Under the pieces are notes generated by a model. That model saw only the letters and a program-made list of their open reading frames with translations, searched no databases and had not been told where the DNA came from. Positions 12,275-25,147 of a DNA stretch of 64,000 nt are shown here, in pieces (the first letter of the stretch is position 1; each line of letters opens with the position of its first letter). The stretch lies in assembly GCF_020740795.1 (NCBI RefSeq), contig NC_067290.1, positions 21,337,001-21,401,000 on the forward strand, in the 5' to 3' direction. This stretch comes from Apus apus (Eukaryota > Chordata > Aves > Apodiformes > Apodidae). The position numbers and the translations under genes were made by a program.

Positions 12275-15200
12275 GGCTGCTAAATGAATGGAGAAGAAAT
12301 TAAACTCTCATTGCAAAAGAGGTCTCAAAATGACCGGTGTCACAGAGTGTCGGTTTTCACTCTGTTGACAAAATAAGCAGTATCCTACCCCTATGGTCTC
12401 CAGCACCATGCCAAAACAGAGCTGCACACCTCACAAACAACACTGCTTCTCCATCCTCTCATCTTCACACTTGCACTCATACACAGAAAACAAATTTGCT
12501 CCCCTTGCAATGGCACCTTCTCCGAGGCACGGGAAAGGATGCCTCAATGCCACACAGCAAGATTAACTCTAGTTTTGCTACAGAGATGCATGAGAATGGC
12601 TGGAGAAGCTGGTGGCCTTCCAGAGAGCAGCACTCTGTCATCACACCTGAAAGCTAATCCAGTCCTTGGTAGCTGGAACTCCAGCATTTGCTGAAAAATA
12701 GCCTGGGCTAAGACAGAAAGCTGCCAAGTCGCAGCACTGCAGCTCTGTTTCCTCAGCAAGCCTGCTCTCCAGGGGCTCTGCCTTGTGCAAGAGCTGCCTT
12801 GCCTGTCGGGATCCACAGGAGATGGCCACCTCTGCAGCCATGGCTCCCAGCAGCTCCGTGCCTTACAGCAGGGCCAGAATGACAACCTGGAGCCCTCACC
12901 CCAGAGCGGCTGCCCAGCTGCAGCGCTGCTCCATAGACCCCTTCCCAGGGTGGGCACTGTCCCTGTCACACAAACTGCAGCTAAGGAGGCATTCACTGGA
13001 GCCCAGAGGGCAAAGAGTAACCACCTTCCAACTAAGCCTCCTAAAACCCACTGCTACATCTCTACAGGATACAAAGGTGCCAGTTTCATAACAAAACGTT
13101 TTTAAAACCTTTACATTCCCCCGTCGACAAGAGTTTGCTTCCCATGCAAGGTCAGTGGAAGTTTCATTCCATCCCATATGGATTTTACATTCCCACTCCT
13201 GCTGGTGCCAGTGCAGGACTGAAAGCACAGCTCTGATTCCTGAGCAGAGATATTTAAAAAAAAAAAAAACACAACACCAAACCAACAAAACAACAAAATA
13301 ACACTATTCTCTTTCGATAGTGGATTATAGCCCAAGGTGGTCTCTAGAACAGCTCTTAACACAGACAATGAACAGAAATACCAGTAATATCAATAACCTT
13401 TCTTCAATCCTTTCAATTTACTTCCTCTCTTCCTATTTTTTTGCTGCTCATCTGATCCTTCTATCTGGCACCAAGATTTCTCCTTGGCTCTCACAGGGGT
13501 CATTCAGGGAAGTTCAGACAACATCAAGAGAGGCTGGCCAAGAATTTCTGTTCCCCCCCTCCCATGGCACGTTGCTGTGACACCTCCACGTCTCCCTGCA
13601 GGAGCTGAGCCAGGGCAGCACCCCTAGACACCAGAGCCACCAGGCCACTCAGCTACAGGCAGTCACACAAACCAATGCAGAAGGACACTGACCCCAGGGG
13701 CTGCTGCACATTAAATGGAAAAGGTTTGAGGCAGGAAACAAAACTAAGGGCTGCTGCCACCATTAATGCACAGACAGAAGCAGTAACAGAGAAAACAACA
13801 TTCTTCAGTGCTTTGGAGGTCTCGGTGAGTCAGCCGCTCACAACCCCAGCCCCAACAGTGCCTGCATCATCACCCCCCTGCTTCCATAGTTACTTTGCTG
13901 CTGCATTTATGAGGCTCCCTCCCTCCAATTAAAATGAACTTGCTCTTGAGTAGCCTTTTCAGATAATCATGACAAAATACAGGCAGGCAGAAAAGCCTTT
14001 TTCTGCCCTTCATGCCTGCTGCCTAGGGAACGGGCAGGAGCGCTTGGAGAACATCCATTTTCTCCTGCTGGTGCATTGGAGCCAGAGACTGGCCCCATGG
14101 GCGGAGCAGCCACCATTTGCTGTTTGGTCCCAAGCTCCTCCATCTTTCCCCTCTCCCTCCAACCTGGCCTGATCACACACCAGATACCAAGAGCAGATCC
14201 CCAGCAAACCCAAACCCAACAGGCCCCCACTAATGCTCAGGGTCACACCTTGATGGGCACCAGCTGAGAATCCAGACCAAAGCCTGCCCTGTCCTCACCA
14301 GCACTGTTTCCAAGCCACTTTCTGGCCAGCATTATCATGCGCTGCATCAGTCCCGCACCAGGGGAACCGGCCCACGAGCACCACCCTGGTCGGGAGCGAT
14401 CCTGTGTGTCCACTGTCCCTGGGCAGCTGGACACAGCCCTGCCCCGCTGTTCCCAGGGCAAACAGCCATTTGCTTCTCAGATAACTGGGGATGAGGAAGC
14501 CCTGGCTGACCCTTTCATCCCAGGTGATCTGGCAGTTGGTCAGCACAGGCTGCTGGAGCAGCGCAGCACCTCCAAAGGGCACATGGAGATGAGGGGTTTG
14601 CTCTGGCCATTAGAGGGAAGCTGGAAACAACCACCCAGGCCAGGGTTTGGACTGCAAGCAATTCAATTTGCACTCCTCTTCCTCAAAACTTTGGAAGCAG
14701 CCCTTATAACCTAACGAGAAGCTATCTGTGGTCAGCCTGACCTCTCCGGTTTCACACTTCTGCATAACTGTTACTAAGAAGTTGCAGCAATAGGAGAACT
14801 GCTTCTACTCAGAGCTGAAGACACATGTACAGGAGACAGTGCTGTATAGTGGCAGGTTGGTAACTCCTGGAACTCACTTAACATTGGTAGGCCCTTATTT
14901 ACACTGAATAAAAATAATCTGGCAAACTACAAGGAAATGGGATGCCTCTGAGAGCAGCAGTAGCGAGTTATTCTGTGAAAGCTAAAGAAATTACCCAACT
15001 GGGCTCACACCCTTTTTTGGTTCAACTAGTACATGTGGTTTTAATATCCTACATTCAAAGCTTTCCTTGCTAGATTAAAAATAAGCTCCTTGCCATGAAG
15101 AGCAAAACTCACAAGGAAAACTCTCCAGCTCTGGCTTCTGCCCAGCACCATCAGGATGTGAACACAAATGCTGCAGGTCCGCAGGAGAACTGCCACCTCA

Positions 15201-15511
15201 CACTCTGTGTTTTTGAACTTGGAATTTTATAGGACCTTTTAGTAGAAATCAATAAACAAAACCCTACCAAACTGCCTCAGGAAGAGCTGAAAGCATTTAC
15301 CAAAAAGCAGAAAGCAAATCATTAAATGAAATTGTGTAGCTGGTCACGTTTCCACAGTAGTTTGTCTAAAACACTCTCATTATTTAATTCACAATGTATG
15401 AAATTACAAGCAGTGTCACATGAGAACAAGAGTGAAATGTTCTGCAAACAAGGGTGCTAAAAAGCTCCTCAAGTCCCTCTGAGCTCTTCTGGACTGCTGG
15501 CTGTCATATTT

Positions 15512-15645
15512 CATAGAATGCCAGGTTGGAAGGGACCTCAAGGATCATCTGGTCCAACCTTTCTAGGTACTACTATAGTATATATCAGGTGGCTCAGCAC
15601 ACTGTCAAACTGAGACTTGAAACTGTCACATGTGGGAGACCAATG
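15512..15645 (-). mobile_element. CR1 LINE, old 3' fragment
   Basis: On the plus strand the stretch opens with catagaatgccaggttgg and aagggacctcaaggatcat, then ggtccaacctttctagg. This is the complement of the conserved CR1 3' region. The following part (gtggctcagcac, actgtcaaactgagacttga) fits older CR1 subfamilies, whose text here is like 'cagcaccctgtc ... ctgaatcttaaa'. The tail octamers are decayed to a single partial copy. It is a diverged, 5'-truncated copy and the inner boundary is approximate. Confidence 0.65.
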
Positions 15646-18600
15646 TTTGACTGTCCTCAAGAAGAATGTTCAAAAATTAGTATCAGGGTGGCCCATTTGT
15701 TGGAACATTCAGTGCTCAAGGCAAGAACACAGGAGCAAAATGGAAGATTCTTGGTAATCCATCAGCTATATGGAAAGAATATGATAATAAAAGGCTTTTT
15801 TTTTTCCTCCCAGTTTGTTTGGTTCTGTTCATAAAGAAAATTAGTTTCCAGCATGAGCAGACCTGTTATTTAAAACACAGACTCAGAGGTAGAAAATGCA
15901 AGAAATTTGATTTCCTCAGCTCTTTTGAAGCACAGTGGCAGGGATTTTGAAGAAAACAAAATTCCTTGGCAAACTAAGGACAGCAACAACACTCAAGACA
16001 GGCTGTGGGACTGCTAATCCAGCCAGGAGAGGGAACATCTGTAATCAGAAGATCTGGAGACTGGGCTTTTATAAATATTTTCAAATCAATTAGCCCATAT
16101 CCCAGCTGATGACTGTTCATTTTTCTGGGGCTGTGCATGTACCACGTGAGATGTCAGCAGCGCCCAGACTGTCCCAGGTGGGCTCCAGCCCTGGGACATA
16201 TCCCAGCAGAACGAGCACCCCAGGGAGCATCCCCAGGAGCAGCTCATGCAGGGTACCCAGATAAGCTGGGTCTCAGGGGCACTTCTGCTGAACTTGTGAA
16301 AACAGGGACCTCCAGAGATCCCGGAGTTCATGTGATCACCGCCACGGCCAGATCTGCTCTTGAACCCTGAGGGAGCTCTGCATTTGACTTGGAAACTGGT
16401 ACCAGTGCGCCAGTGACAGAGCGAAGGCACTTCCCCAAACCTTTTCAAGACTTCAGAAGAGTGTTGTTGGGGCTGATGTTGACATCCTGGACAGCATATC
16501 AGGGTAGGTCTAATTTTTTCCTCTCCTAGGCTGTTCACCTCATCCATTCTCCAGTGAGGACAATGCTGGCAGCCACGCACAGAGTGCAAGAGCGATGACA
16601 CACGTCCAAATAGCATACCTCTGACAACAGGGGTGATGCAGTGCTTTACACAGAACAAAATTATTTGGGACAAGCCGTGGCCAATTTGAGTACTGATATT
16701 AGAAGTAACATGCTTACGTAGAGAGGTCAAGATGAAGACAGCACGCTGAGCTCCAGATCATTATGAACACGCCACTACTTCAACTGGTCCCACCCTCAGC
16801 TTACTGAAGGATACTTTCCATATGGTCTCATTTTTTAAATGTAACAAACTCTAGATGAACGCAACTTTTACCAGTCGTATTCCCTATTATTTTTAGTCAC
16901 TTATTCCTTGTGTCCTCATACAGTTCACATATTCTCCTGGGCATGAGAATCTCTGAGTTTCAGGCATTTACAAACACCATGTTGAAATCCCAGCCCCAGC
17001 TGAGACGGTGGCATAACTCCCACCAGCTTCAGTGGAGCTAGGATTTCATCCTTTGGCAGTACATGGAGTGAGACAATCCTGTTCTCCAGCAGTTATTTTG
17101 CAAGTCTCCCCCTCTTCCAGTAACTCCTGGCTTCAATACTTCTTCCCTCAACTGCTGATGAAGGCCAAGCTCCTTAACTGGCATCAACCATAGGGGAAAC
17201 TAGCCCCAGCAGAAGTGTCATGCTGGTTACTGCTACTTCAGAAATTCCTTTCTTCATAAACAGTAAAACATCTTTAAAAGAAATCAAAGTTTGAGTGATC
17301 AACCTCAAGCTAAGCAACCAGAGTACAAAGGTTCACAGCTACATTTGCTGTTGCTTGTCCCATCACAGGTCAAAGCAGCACAGGAGACAAACAGTGGCAC
17401 TTCTTGCTGCGGTACCTTCAGCGCTCGCAGCCCGACACCCCAGCTTTTCAACCACCTGCACACTTAAAACTCAGTGGGGTCCCAGCAGAGTGTGTTGCCA
17501 GAAGATGTGGGGGAGCCAGGACCTGCTGCAAAGCATACAGACAATGCATGACAAGTTTAGGATGGGCTTGTTAAATAAACCCAATTCTGTATGTGCAAAA
17601 CCTGGTGAAACGGCAGGCAACGTAAAACCCAGACAGGTAAGGCTTGTGAGGGTGCGTAGCCCAGACTGAAACATGAGAGCCCTCAGGAGCCAAGTGTGCC
17701 CCAGCAGGCAGGAAGGCCTGAAGCCAGGAGGCCACGGTGCTGCTCTGGCCCCCAGGGACCCCACACCCCAGCCCTGGCAGCGAGCGCCCTGCTCCCCTGG
17801 GAAACGGCAGCTCTGGCACGCAGCCCCTCCCCAGCCCCCGCCGCAGGGTCCTGCTGGGCCAAGGCACAGCTCCGGCTGCTCAGACACAGACAGACAAAAG
17901 CAGAGGTTTCTCTAGCAACCGGCTGGGATGAAAGCTTTCTGAGACCTCCACCGGCCATATCACGCAGTCCCTCGGGCCCCCAGGCTGGGGCTTCAGGTGC
18001 AGCCCACCCAGCACCGAGCGCGGCTGCCCTGGGGATGCTGAACTGTCTGCTCAGGAGAAAAACGTCGTTGGCTTATCTTCCAACTGGGCAGCCTAGGACA
18101 GCCACTCCTCTAACATATGTTCCACCCCACTGATTTGTGACAAGTGAGAAAATATGCTTGGCAACAAAAGCCATTGTTTGCCTCACAACTGGGATTAGAC
18201 CCAGTAGTTTATTGCAAATATAGCATGGCAAGTTGGACTCGGAGCAGAATCCAATTCTTCTAAAAATATGGAATACACTAGGAAGGCCATTTGACTCCCC
18301 GTTTCTTTTATGTCCTACTTCAGACTATTCATGTGCTGTCTTCACTAAAAGCCCAGCCCTCTTCATCACAGAGTTCTCTCTCATGTGTGCTCTAGTGCTT
18401 TGTCATGCAGTTTTTCAACAGTCTGCACCATTTCTCTGGGGAGAGCCCCTGCACACACATCCAACACACAGCTAGCTCACTATTAAAACGCTCAGCGGGC
18501 CGTGACATCAACCAAACCCACGGCCCCAGGCCAGGCAGCTGCCAGCAAGTCCCAGCAGTGCCCACAGCCCCCACAGCACTGCTCGGGGGCCACAGGACTC

Positions 18601-21600
18601 GGCCTCCATGGGCAGCCATCTGTGTATGAGGACAGGCCCCGAGATGCCCACGGGGTGCTCCTGCTCCCCGGCACGGTGCTCTTCATCCGCCCGTCTCACC
18701 CCACACCCTGCCAGCTCCCGCCACCAACACAGCTCAGCAGCAGCAGAGGGACATGCTGCCGCAGGAGCATTCACATGGCCGTGGCTGAACCCAGACCAAG
18801 GCTTCAGCAGGTCCCAGGAGTGACACTGCTCAGCTTCAACAGCCAAGGAGCGTCAAGAACCATGGACTGGAGCAGCCTGAAGGTGAGCTGCCAGCCATGC
18901 TTCCACCTTCCGGCCACACAAATCCCCCTGAGGGTACCCCAGGCTTGGGGAACACCTATGAAGGAACAAACAGCCCAAAGCAAGCAAACAAGCCTCCTCC
19001 TTCCCTTACACATCAGTAGTAATAACCCTGTCTAGGAAAAGACAAGAGATTTGGCTCTTAGTAAAACGAAGAACGAGTCAAGCCTTTTATCTGAAACTAC
19101 AAGTTTTGGATTTGAAGAGAGAAAGAAGAAAAAAACCAATTCTCTCAAGTCTGAAAACAATTCATGAGGCACTGGCTTTTTTCATACAGTTTTTTCATGC
19201 ATGTCTTTAATCCCCAGCCTAAGGGAGGGCATCAGGAGCCAGCCTGCTCCCAGACACAGCCCCACTACAAAGGCCCCGCCAACAACAGCTCCAGCTTTGC
19301 CTCGATACACACATCGAGCCCTTACATCACTACTCATTGGGCTGTAAGGTGACCTCTTAATTTGTGACTACTAAAAAAACAAGTGAAAGTGTAAGAAATT
19401 AGATCTTGAACACAGTGACTTCTACCTTCTGGGAAACCCCAGCCCTGGAGGGAGCCTGGGGCAAGATGCAGGAGGCCTGGGACAGCATCCCCAGGAGGAG
19501 AGACTGGGCTGGAGCCCCAGCCAGCAGCTCTGGGCAGCCCGGGTTAGGAAAATGCCAGCTGTGTTTTCTCACTAGCCAAGCTGGTTTCTGGACCCTGCCC
19601 AAGCCCCTCCTCGCACACCCCTCGCTCCAGGGGGTGAGTGGGCCAGGTCCTGGGGTTTCCTGCACGTGGAAAACAAGCCTCCCAGCACAAGACAGGCTCC
19701 TTACCATAGCTGCAGGAAAAAAGCAGACATGCCATGAAGAAAAATTCCATTTCTATAGGGCACAAGCAATCCTTCCCTTCAAACTTAGTCCAGCCAAAAC
19801 AACACAATAACAATGCACCAGCTGTGCTGGTGGCTTGAGAGCAGGGCAGGGTTGTGCCAAGAAGCGGGTGCCCAAAGCCATGTGCCCCATGGTGCAACAC
19901 CCACAGCAGTGCCCCATCCAAGGGGCTCTCCCAGCTCTGTCCTGACCCGAGGGCCATGCCACAGCCTCTCCCGGCTCCACAGCAGCTGTGACAGATGCTC
20001 TTCCCCCACACCTTCTGCTCTTTTCAAACAGAGAACACACAAGTCACCCTACAGCATCCAGCACTCTTCTCAGGAAACCACTGCAGCAAGTGCAACAGGT
20101 TAGGCCAGGTTTAAGAAAACACTGGTAACTACTGTATTTATTTTACTTTTAACACTAACATGCAAAATGCAAATTAAAAAAGTAGTAACATTAAAAAAAA
20201 CCCACAAACAACCAAATAATTTTTTGCTTTCACACTTTTAGAACACAAATTAGGAAGGCATCATTCATGAGGAGAGCAGATGTGGAAGTAAAACAAACCT
20301 GATCAGAAAGAAGTTATAATCTTCTGATAATCTCTGGTTAGAGCTAACACAGCTATTTCCATTTTACTGCTTGCTGGCACTTCAGAGAGGGGAATTCCAT
20401 CTCACTAGAAATGATACACAAGCATTCATGTATGTTTCTAGGTCATAAAAAAGCTTCCTAGATGACAAACAAGCCTACTCTCACAAAATAATTTAAAACA
20501 AAATGCAACTGCTAAGGCAGCACAGGGTCCCACCACAGGTGACTACGTGCACAAGGTTTGTCTCACCCAGGCATCCACCATTAACTCAGGACCTGAATCA
20601 AAATCATCACTGGCTTTCAAATCAGTCAGTGGCGCAATGAATAAAAGGAAAACACACCACAACCTAGATACAATGACTCCTTTCCTCTGACCTAATTAGT
20701 GAAAACTTCATGGCATCAGCCTATTCCCCAAGCAAACTCCAAAATCCAGTTAGTCCTGGTTTAAGTAGATACCACACTTAGAAGAGCACTGAATTTGGCT
20801 TCAGACTTATGCAACGTCCACTTCCTGTAGCCAAGGGGTTTCGTGAATGAGCCCATGGAAACACCTCCAACATTTCCATCAGTCTCTCCTTCCCATCACA
20901 GACAACAGTCTACCAGTAGCAGCAGCAAGACTGATGCTTCTCTTTAGGCCTGTCTGAAATGTGCTGGAGAGGCTCAGACCACACTTATCTGGGGAGATCC
21001 TCCTTGAGCCAGGCACTGAGCAGCCCCACGTTTTATGTTGAAAGCAATGAAGGCAAGAGCAGCTTCTCAATGCCTGAGAGCAAAGATCAAAACTGAGGTG
21101 GCGACAATGAAGTCTTGAAATAATTCAAAATTAACTGGGCAAGAACAAGTGATCCAAAGGTCTCCTGCTGAGAGCCACTGAGGAGGCAGCAGACCTCACA
21201 CCTTGCTCTTCACATGCTCCCCTCTTTCCTCTCCTCCTGACCCTCACACACGACAGCGGCCACTCCAGCTGCTGAGGTCGTAGCATTTATCACAAGCTTT
21301 TGCCATCCAAACCTACAGAAGCCACCAACAGTGCATTTTCCTTACAAACTGCCTTGGGATGCAGATCCAGAAGCAGCCAGGCTGGCCCATGAAGAGGCCC
21401 TACCCAGCAGCAGGGAAGACTAAGGGCTCCAGGTGAAGCAAAGCACCCAGGTTTCTTCCATTTGCAGGCAGCACTGCCAAGCTCAGGCAGCTCTGCCCTG
21501 CTGGGGCAGGAAAGGGACAAAACCAAAACAAACCAGTGTTTATTCTTAACTTCAGCTCAGCCTCAAAACCAAAACTTTCCAGGGATAAAAACTGACAACA

Positions 21601-23033
21601 AATATAATGGCATGTTGCAATTATGCTCAGTTTAAAAACAGAAGCAGAGCTTCAAACCACACACACAGGTGCCAGATGGGAAGCACAAGCCCGTCCAGGA
21701 AAGCCGACTGGCAGGAGCACCCAGAGCAGACATTGCTGGGCATCCCCACCACCAGCCACCAGCCCGTGCTTCGGGGACACTGACCACAGTGCAGAGCTGC
21801 CATGTCCCCAGGTGCTCTTGGCGTGAAGGTGTTGCCAGGGGATGTCATGGTCCTTCCTTTTCAAGAGCAAGGAGAAGGCAAGCCTCTTCCCCACTAGGAG
21901 GAGGAAAGGCTGCCTTGCTGTGGAAGCACCATGGAAGGCAGAGGTGCCAGGAGCAGAACATCTCATGATACCTGCTGCTGTTTTTATCACAGACAAAGAG
22001 CTCTACTGATACTGCCTACTTAGTGCAATGATTAGCAAAGGAAAATTATTTCTATAAAAATAAACTTAAAAAGCTGAACTCCAGAGTCAAATTAAAAAAA
22101 CAAATTCAAGTGTGGACAAAAAATACCCAGATAAATCTATAAGCAAAATTAGTTCTCAAATTTTTCCACGGGGCGTCAGCAGCTCTTGCACGCTGTCTAA
22201 ATGCCAATCTCTAATCAGTTCAATGCGCTGATGACTGCACTGTTTGCTAAAGAGCTTGGCAAGATGTTCAGCACTGTTAAAGAAGAGAGAAAAAACAGAG
22301 CAGAATGTAGTCCTTTATTGGCCTTTCTTCCAATAACTGAAGAAACATCCCAGTCCCATCAAGGTAACTACAGACACTTCTGTCAGAAGCAGGATGATGG
22401 CAAAGGAGGGTCTGACAGGAAGGAAGGGCCAAATCTACACATCTGAACCCAAGCCTCCCATCAGTAACATTGGGGTGTTAAGAGTTGTTTTGAGAGAAAG
22501 TCCTGCAGCTTTCACTAGTCCCTCAAGAGGTGTATTTGTTCTGCCCCCAACAGGGACCTGTCACGCAGAGCTTTGCCCTGAAGACCAAGCCAGCCCAGGC
22601 TAGCAGCGATGCCGGGGCCCAGAGGCAGCTGGACAACGACTTCACAGATCCCACCACGCCAGGTCCTCTCTGTTGGGGTGTCTTTGGCAGAGACCCGTTC
22701 TGGTTCAGTAACTCTTGACAGGTTACTTTTTCATCAACCTGCCCAGTCACTTGCGGCAAGATGTGACTGTGAAGGCCGCAGAGCAGCCTGCAGCACCCAC
22801 CGCTTCAGCTGGAGAAGGGAAAAACGCAGCACAGTCCACCTAAAACCACCACCACCAGGAGCTGCTCCAGGAAGAGTCCAGCCCAAAGGAACTGCAGCAA
22901 GAACACCTTTCACCAGTCCCTTAAAATACACCTACTTTTTGTAGCTGCCTCGGAGCAGTCTGGAACACACACTAGTGGAGATGGGGCTGTAAACAGGAAC
23001 AGGGAAAAGCAAGAGGGAACAAGAAGTATAAGA

Positions 23034-23628
23034 AGTATTAGAAAGGGTGTGGTTAGTAGGTCAAGAGAGGTTCTCCTCCCCCTCTATTCTGCATTGGTGA
23101 GGCCACATCTGGAATATTGTGTCCAGTTCTGGGCCCCTCAGTTCAAGAAGGACAGGGAAGTGCTTGAAAGAGTCCAGCGCAGAGCCACAAGGATGATTAA
23201 GGGAGTGGAACATCTCCCTTATGAGGAAAGGCTGAGGGAGCTGGGTCTCTTTAGTTTGGAGAAAAGGAGACTGAGGGGTGACCTCATCAATGTTTACAAA
23301 TATGTAAAGGGTGAGTGTCAAGACGATGGAGTTAAGCTTTTTTCAGTGAAGACCAGTGATAGGACAAGGAGTAATGGATACAAGTTGGAGCATAGGAGGT
23401 TTAAGATGAATATCAGGAAAAATTTTTTTACTGTGAGAGTGACAGAGCACTGGAACAGGCTGCCCAGAGAGGTTGTGGAGTCTCCTTCGCTGGAGACATT
23501 CAAAACCCGCCTGGACGCCTTCCTGTGTGATGTACTCTAGGTGACCCTGCTCTGGCAGGGGGGTTGGACTAGATGATCTTTCGAGGTCCCTTCCAACCCC
23601 TATGATTCTATGATTCTATGATTCTATG
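23034..23628 (+). mobile_element. CR1 LINE, 5'-truncated copy with 3' octamer tail
   Basis: About 595 bp of the 3' end of a CR1 non-LTR retrotransposon. An uninterrupted frame at 23049-23540 gives 163 residues: the C-terminal part of ORF2 (after the reverse transcriptase), with hallmarks [29 protein letters not shown] and [12 protein letters not shown], ending at a TAG stop. The short 3' UTR (ggttggactagatgatctt, ccttccaacccctatg) and tandem ATTCTATG octamers (about 23602-23628) are the CR1 terminus. The absence of frame damage suggests a comparatively recent insertion. 5' truncation is normal for CR1. A short string (gaagta) recurs on both flanks but is too short to call a target-site duplication. 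It cannot move by itself. Confidence 0.96.
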
Positions 23629-24857
23629 AAGTAAAATCAGCCCCGGTGTGCGAGAGCTGGAGCAAACCCGCTGGGCCCATGGGGATGGCAGCTCTGCTGG
23701 AATGGATGCCCTGGCAGGCCAGGAGGCACCCAGCCAGCCTCGATCACAGTCAGGGGGGTCTGGGGAGCCTGCTCCAGCCAAAACCAACATCTGCAGCAAC
23801 AGAGGAGAACCTGTTTCCACAGAGCGGTTTTCAGCAGAGCTCCACACTCTTCAGGCCATTTCGCAGTGGTATCTGAGCAAGCTTCCTCTGAGCCAGCCTG
23901 GGATAACTCCTGGCACTCAGCACAGGGTCTGTTTTATTTCACTCTATACCACAGAAATTAAGCAAATTAACTCAAACTGGTTCTGTTCCCTTCGTCTCTC
24001 CAGGAAGAGAGGCCTGGCAGCAGGTATTGACCCACGTCCCCGTCAGAGAGCTGGGGAGATGTGGCTGACCCTCACTTTCAAGCTGTGGTTTACCACACGT
24101 TGCCGCTGGGACCAGACAAGCTTTGGGGGCTAAATTTAGGCAGTGAAAAAAACGCGGATTTTCATGTTTCCTCCTGCTTTGTGAGGAGAGCAGCCAGCAG
24201 CAGGATCAGCCTCCTCGCGGAGCAGCAGCTGAGCAGGCCGTGCCCAGACACCCCTCCAGCCGCAGCGCGGGCGCAGGCGAAACAACAGCCATGAAAAGCT
24301 GCAGCAAATGAGTGGACGAGCTAATAAGGCACAATTCCAAAGTCGGGACTGGGGACAACGGACAAAATAAAAAAAAACCACAACAACCAACCATCGGCAT
24401 CACCAGAAGCATTGTAAGGAGGGAACAGGCACAGAAAACGTAACCACATTGTGTTTGCTGTTGACTTTCCCTCCAGCTGCTCTTGCCTGTACAAAAAGCT
24501 GCCGCCAAACATCAAAACCTCCACTGCTGTTTTTTCTATGCTAACAGTAGGGAGTCATCTCTGATTAACTCTGAAACAAAAGCTGGCATCATTAATCTGA
24601 AATTCTAGCATCATCCTTTTTCTTTTAAGTTACCTATAGTTGCAGTTAACTAGTGTATGTTGTCCCACTACAATTAAAAAGAATACATTTTCTTTTTTTG
24701 GAGCATTTCACAGGATATTTTAAGAAAGCATAAAATGAAAAAACAGTAGGTAAATGGGGAAACCAGCAGAGGCAAGCATGCCTGAGGAGGTGTACATGTG
24801 GAGGCCTTAGCTGTGCCCTCCTCTGTTCTACCCTGGTCTTAAGGGTAAAACACCAGG

Positions 24858-25147
24858 AATCATAGAATCATAGAATCATAGGGGTTGGAAGGGACCTCGA
24901 AAGATCATCTAGTCCAACCCCCCTGCCAGAGCAGGGTCACCCAGAGCACATCACACAGGAAGGCGTCCAGGCGGGTTTTGAATGTCTCCAGAGAAGGAGA
25001 CTCCACAACCTCTCTGGGCAGCCTGTCCCAGGGCTCTGTCACTCTCACAGTAAAAAAAATTTTTCTGATATTCACCTTAAACCTCCTATGGTCCAATTTG
25101 TATCCATTACTCCTTGTCCTATCACTGGTCATCACTGAAAAAAGCTT
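24858..25147 (-). mobile_element. CR1 LINE, short 3' fragment, inverted to the 23.0 kb copy
   Basis: It begins with the complement of the octamer tail (catagaat repeats at about 24861-24880) and cataggggttggaaggg. It then follows the same sequence as the copy at 23.0-23.6 kb in reverse complement, up to cactgaaaaaagctt (about 25147), where similarity stops. The minus-strand translation includes [17 protein letters not shown] and [15 protein letters not shown], the end of CR1 ORF2. Its 5' end is strongly truncated (about 290 bp left). It is of the same subfamily as the 23.0 kb copy and only 1.2 kb from it. Confidence 0.95.

Noticed and set aside
17683..18133. GC-rich cluster of overlapping frames as a possible CpG island gene
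   Set aside because: CpG density is only moderate, all frames overlap and shift, and none carries a known motif.
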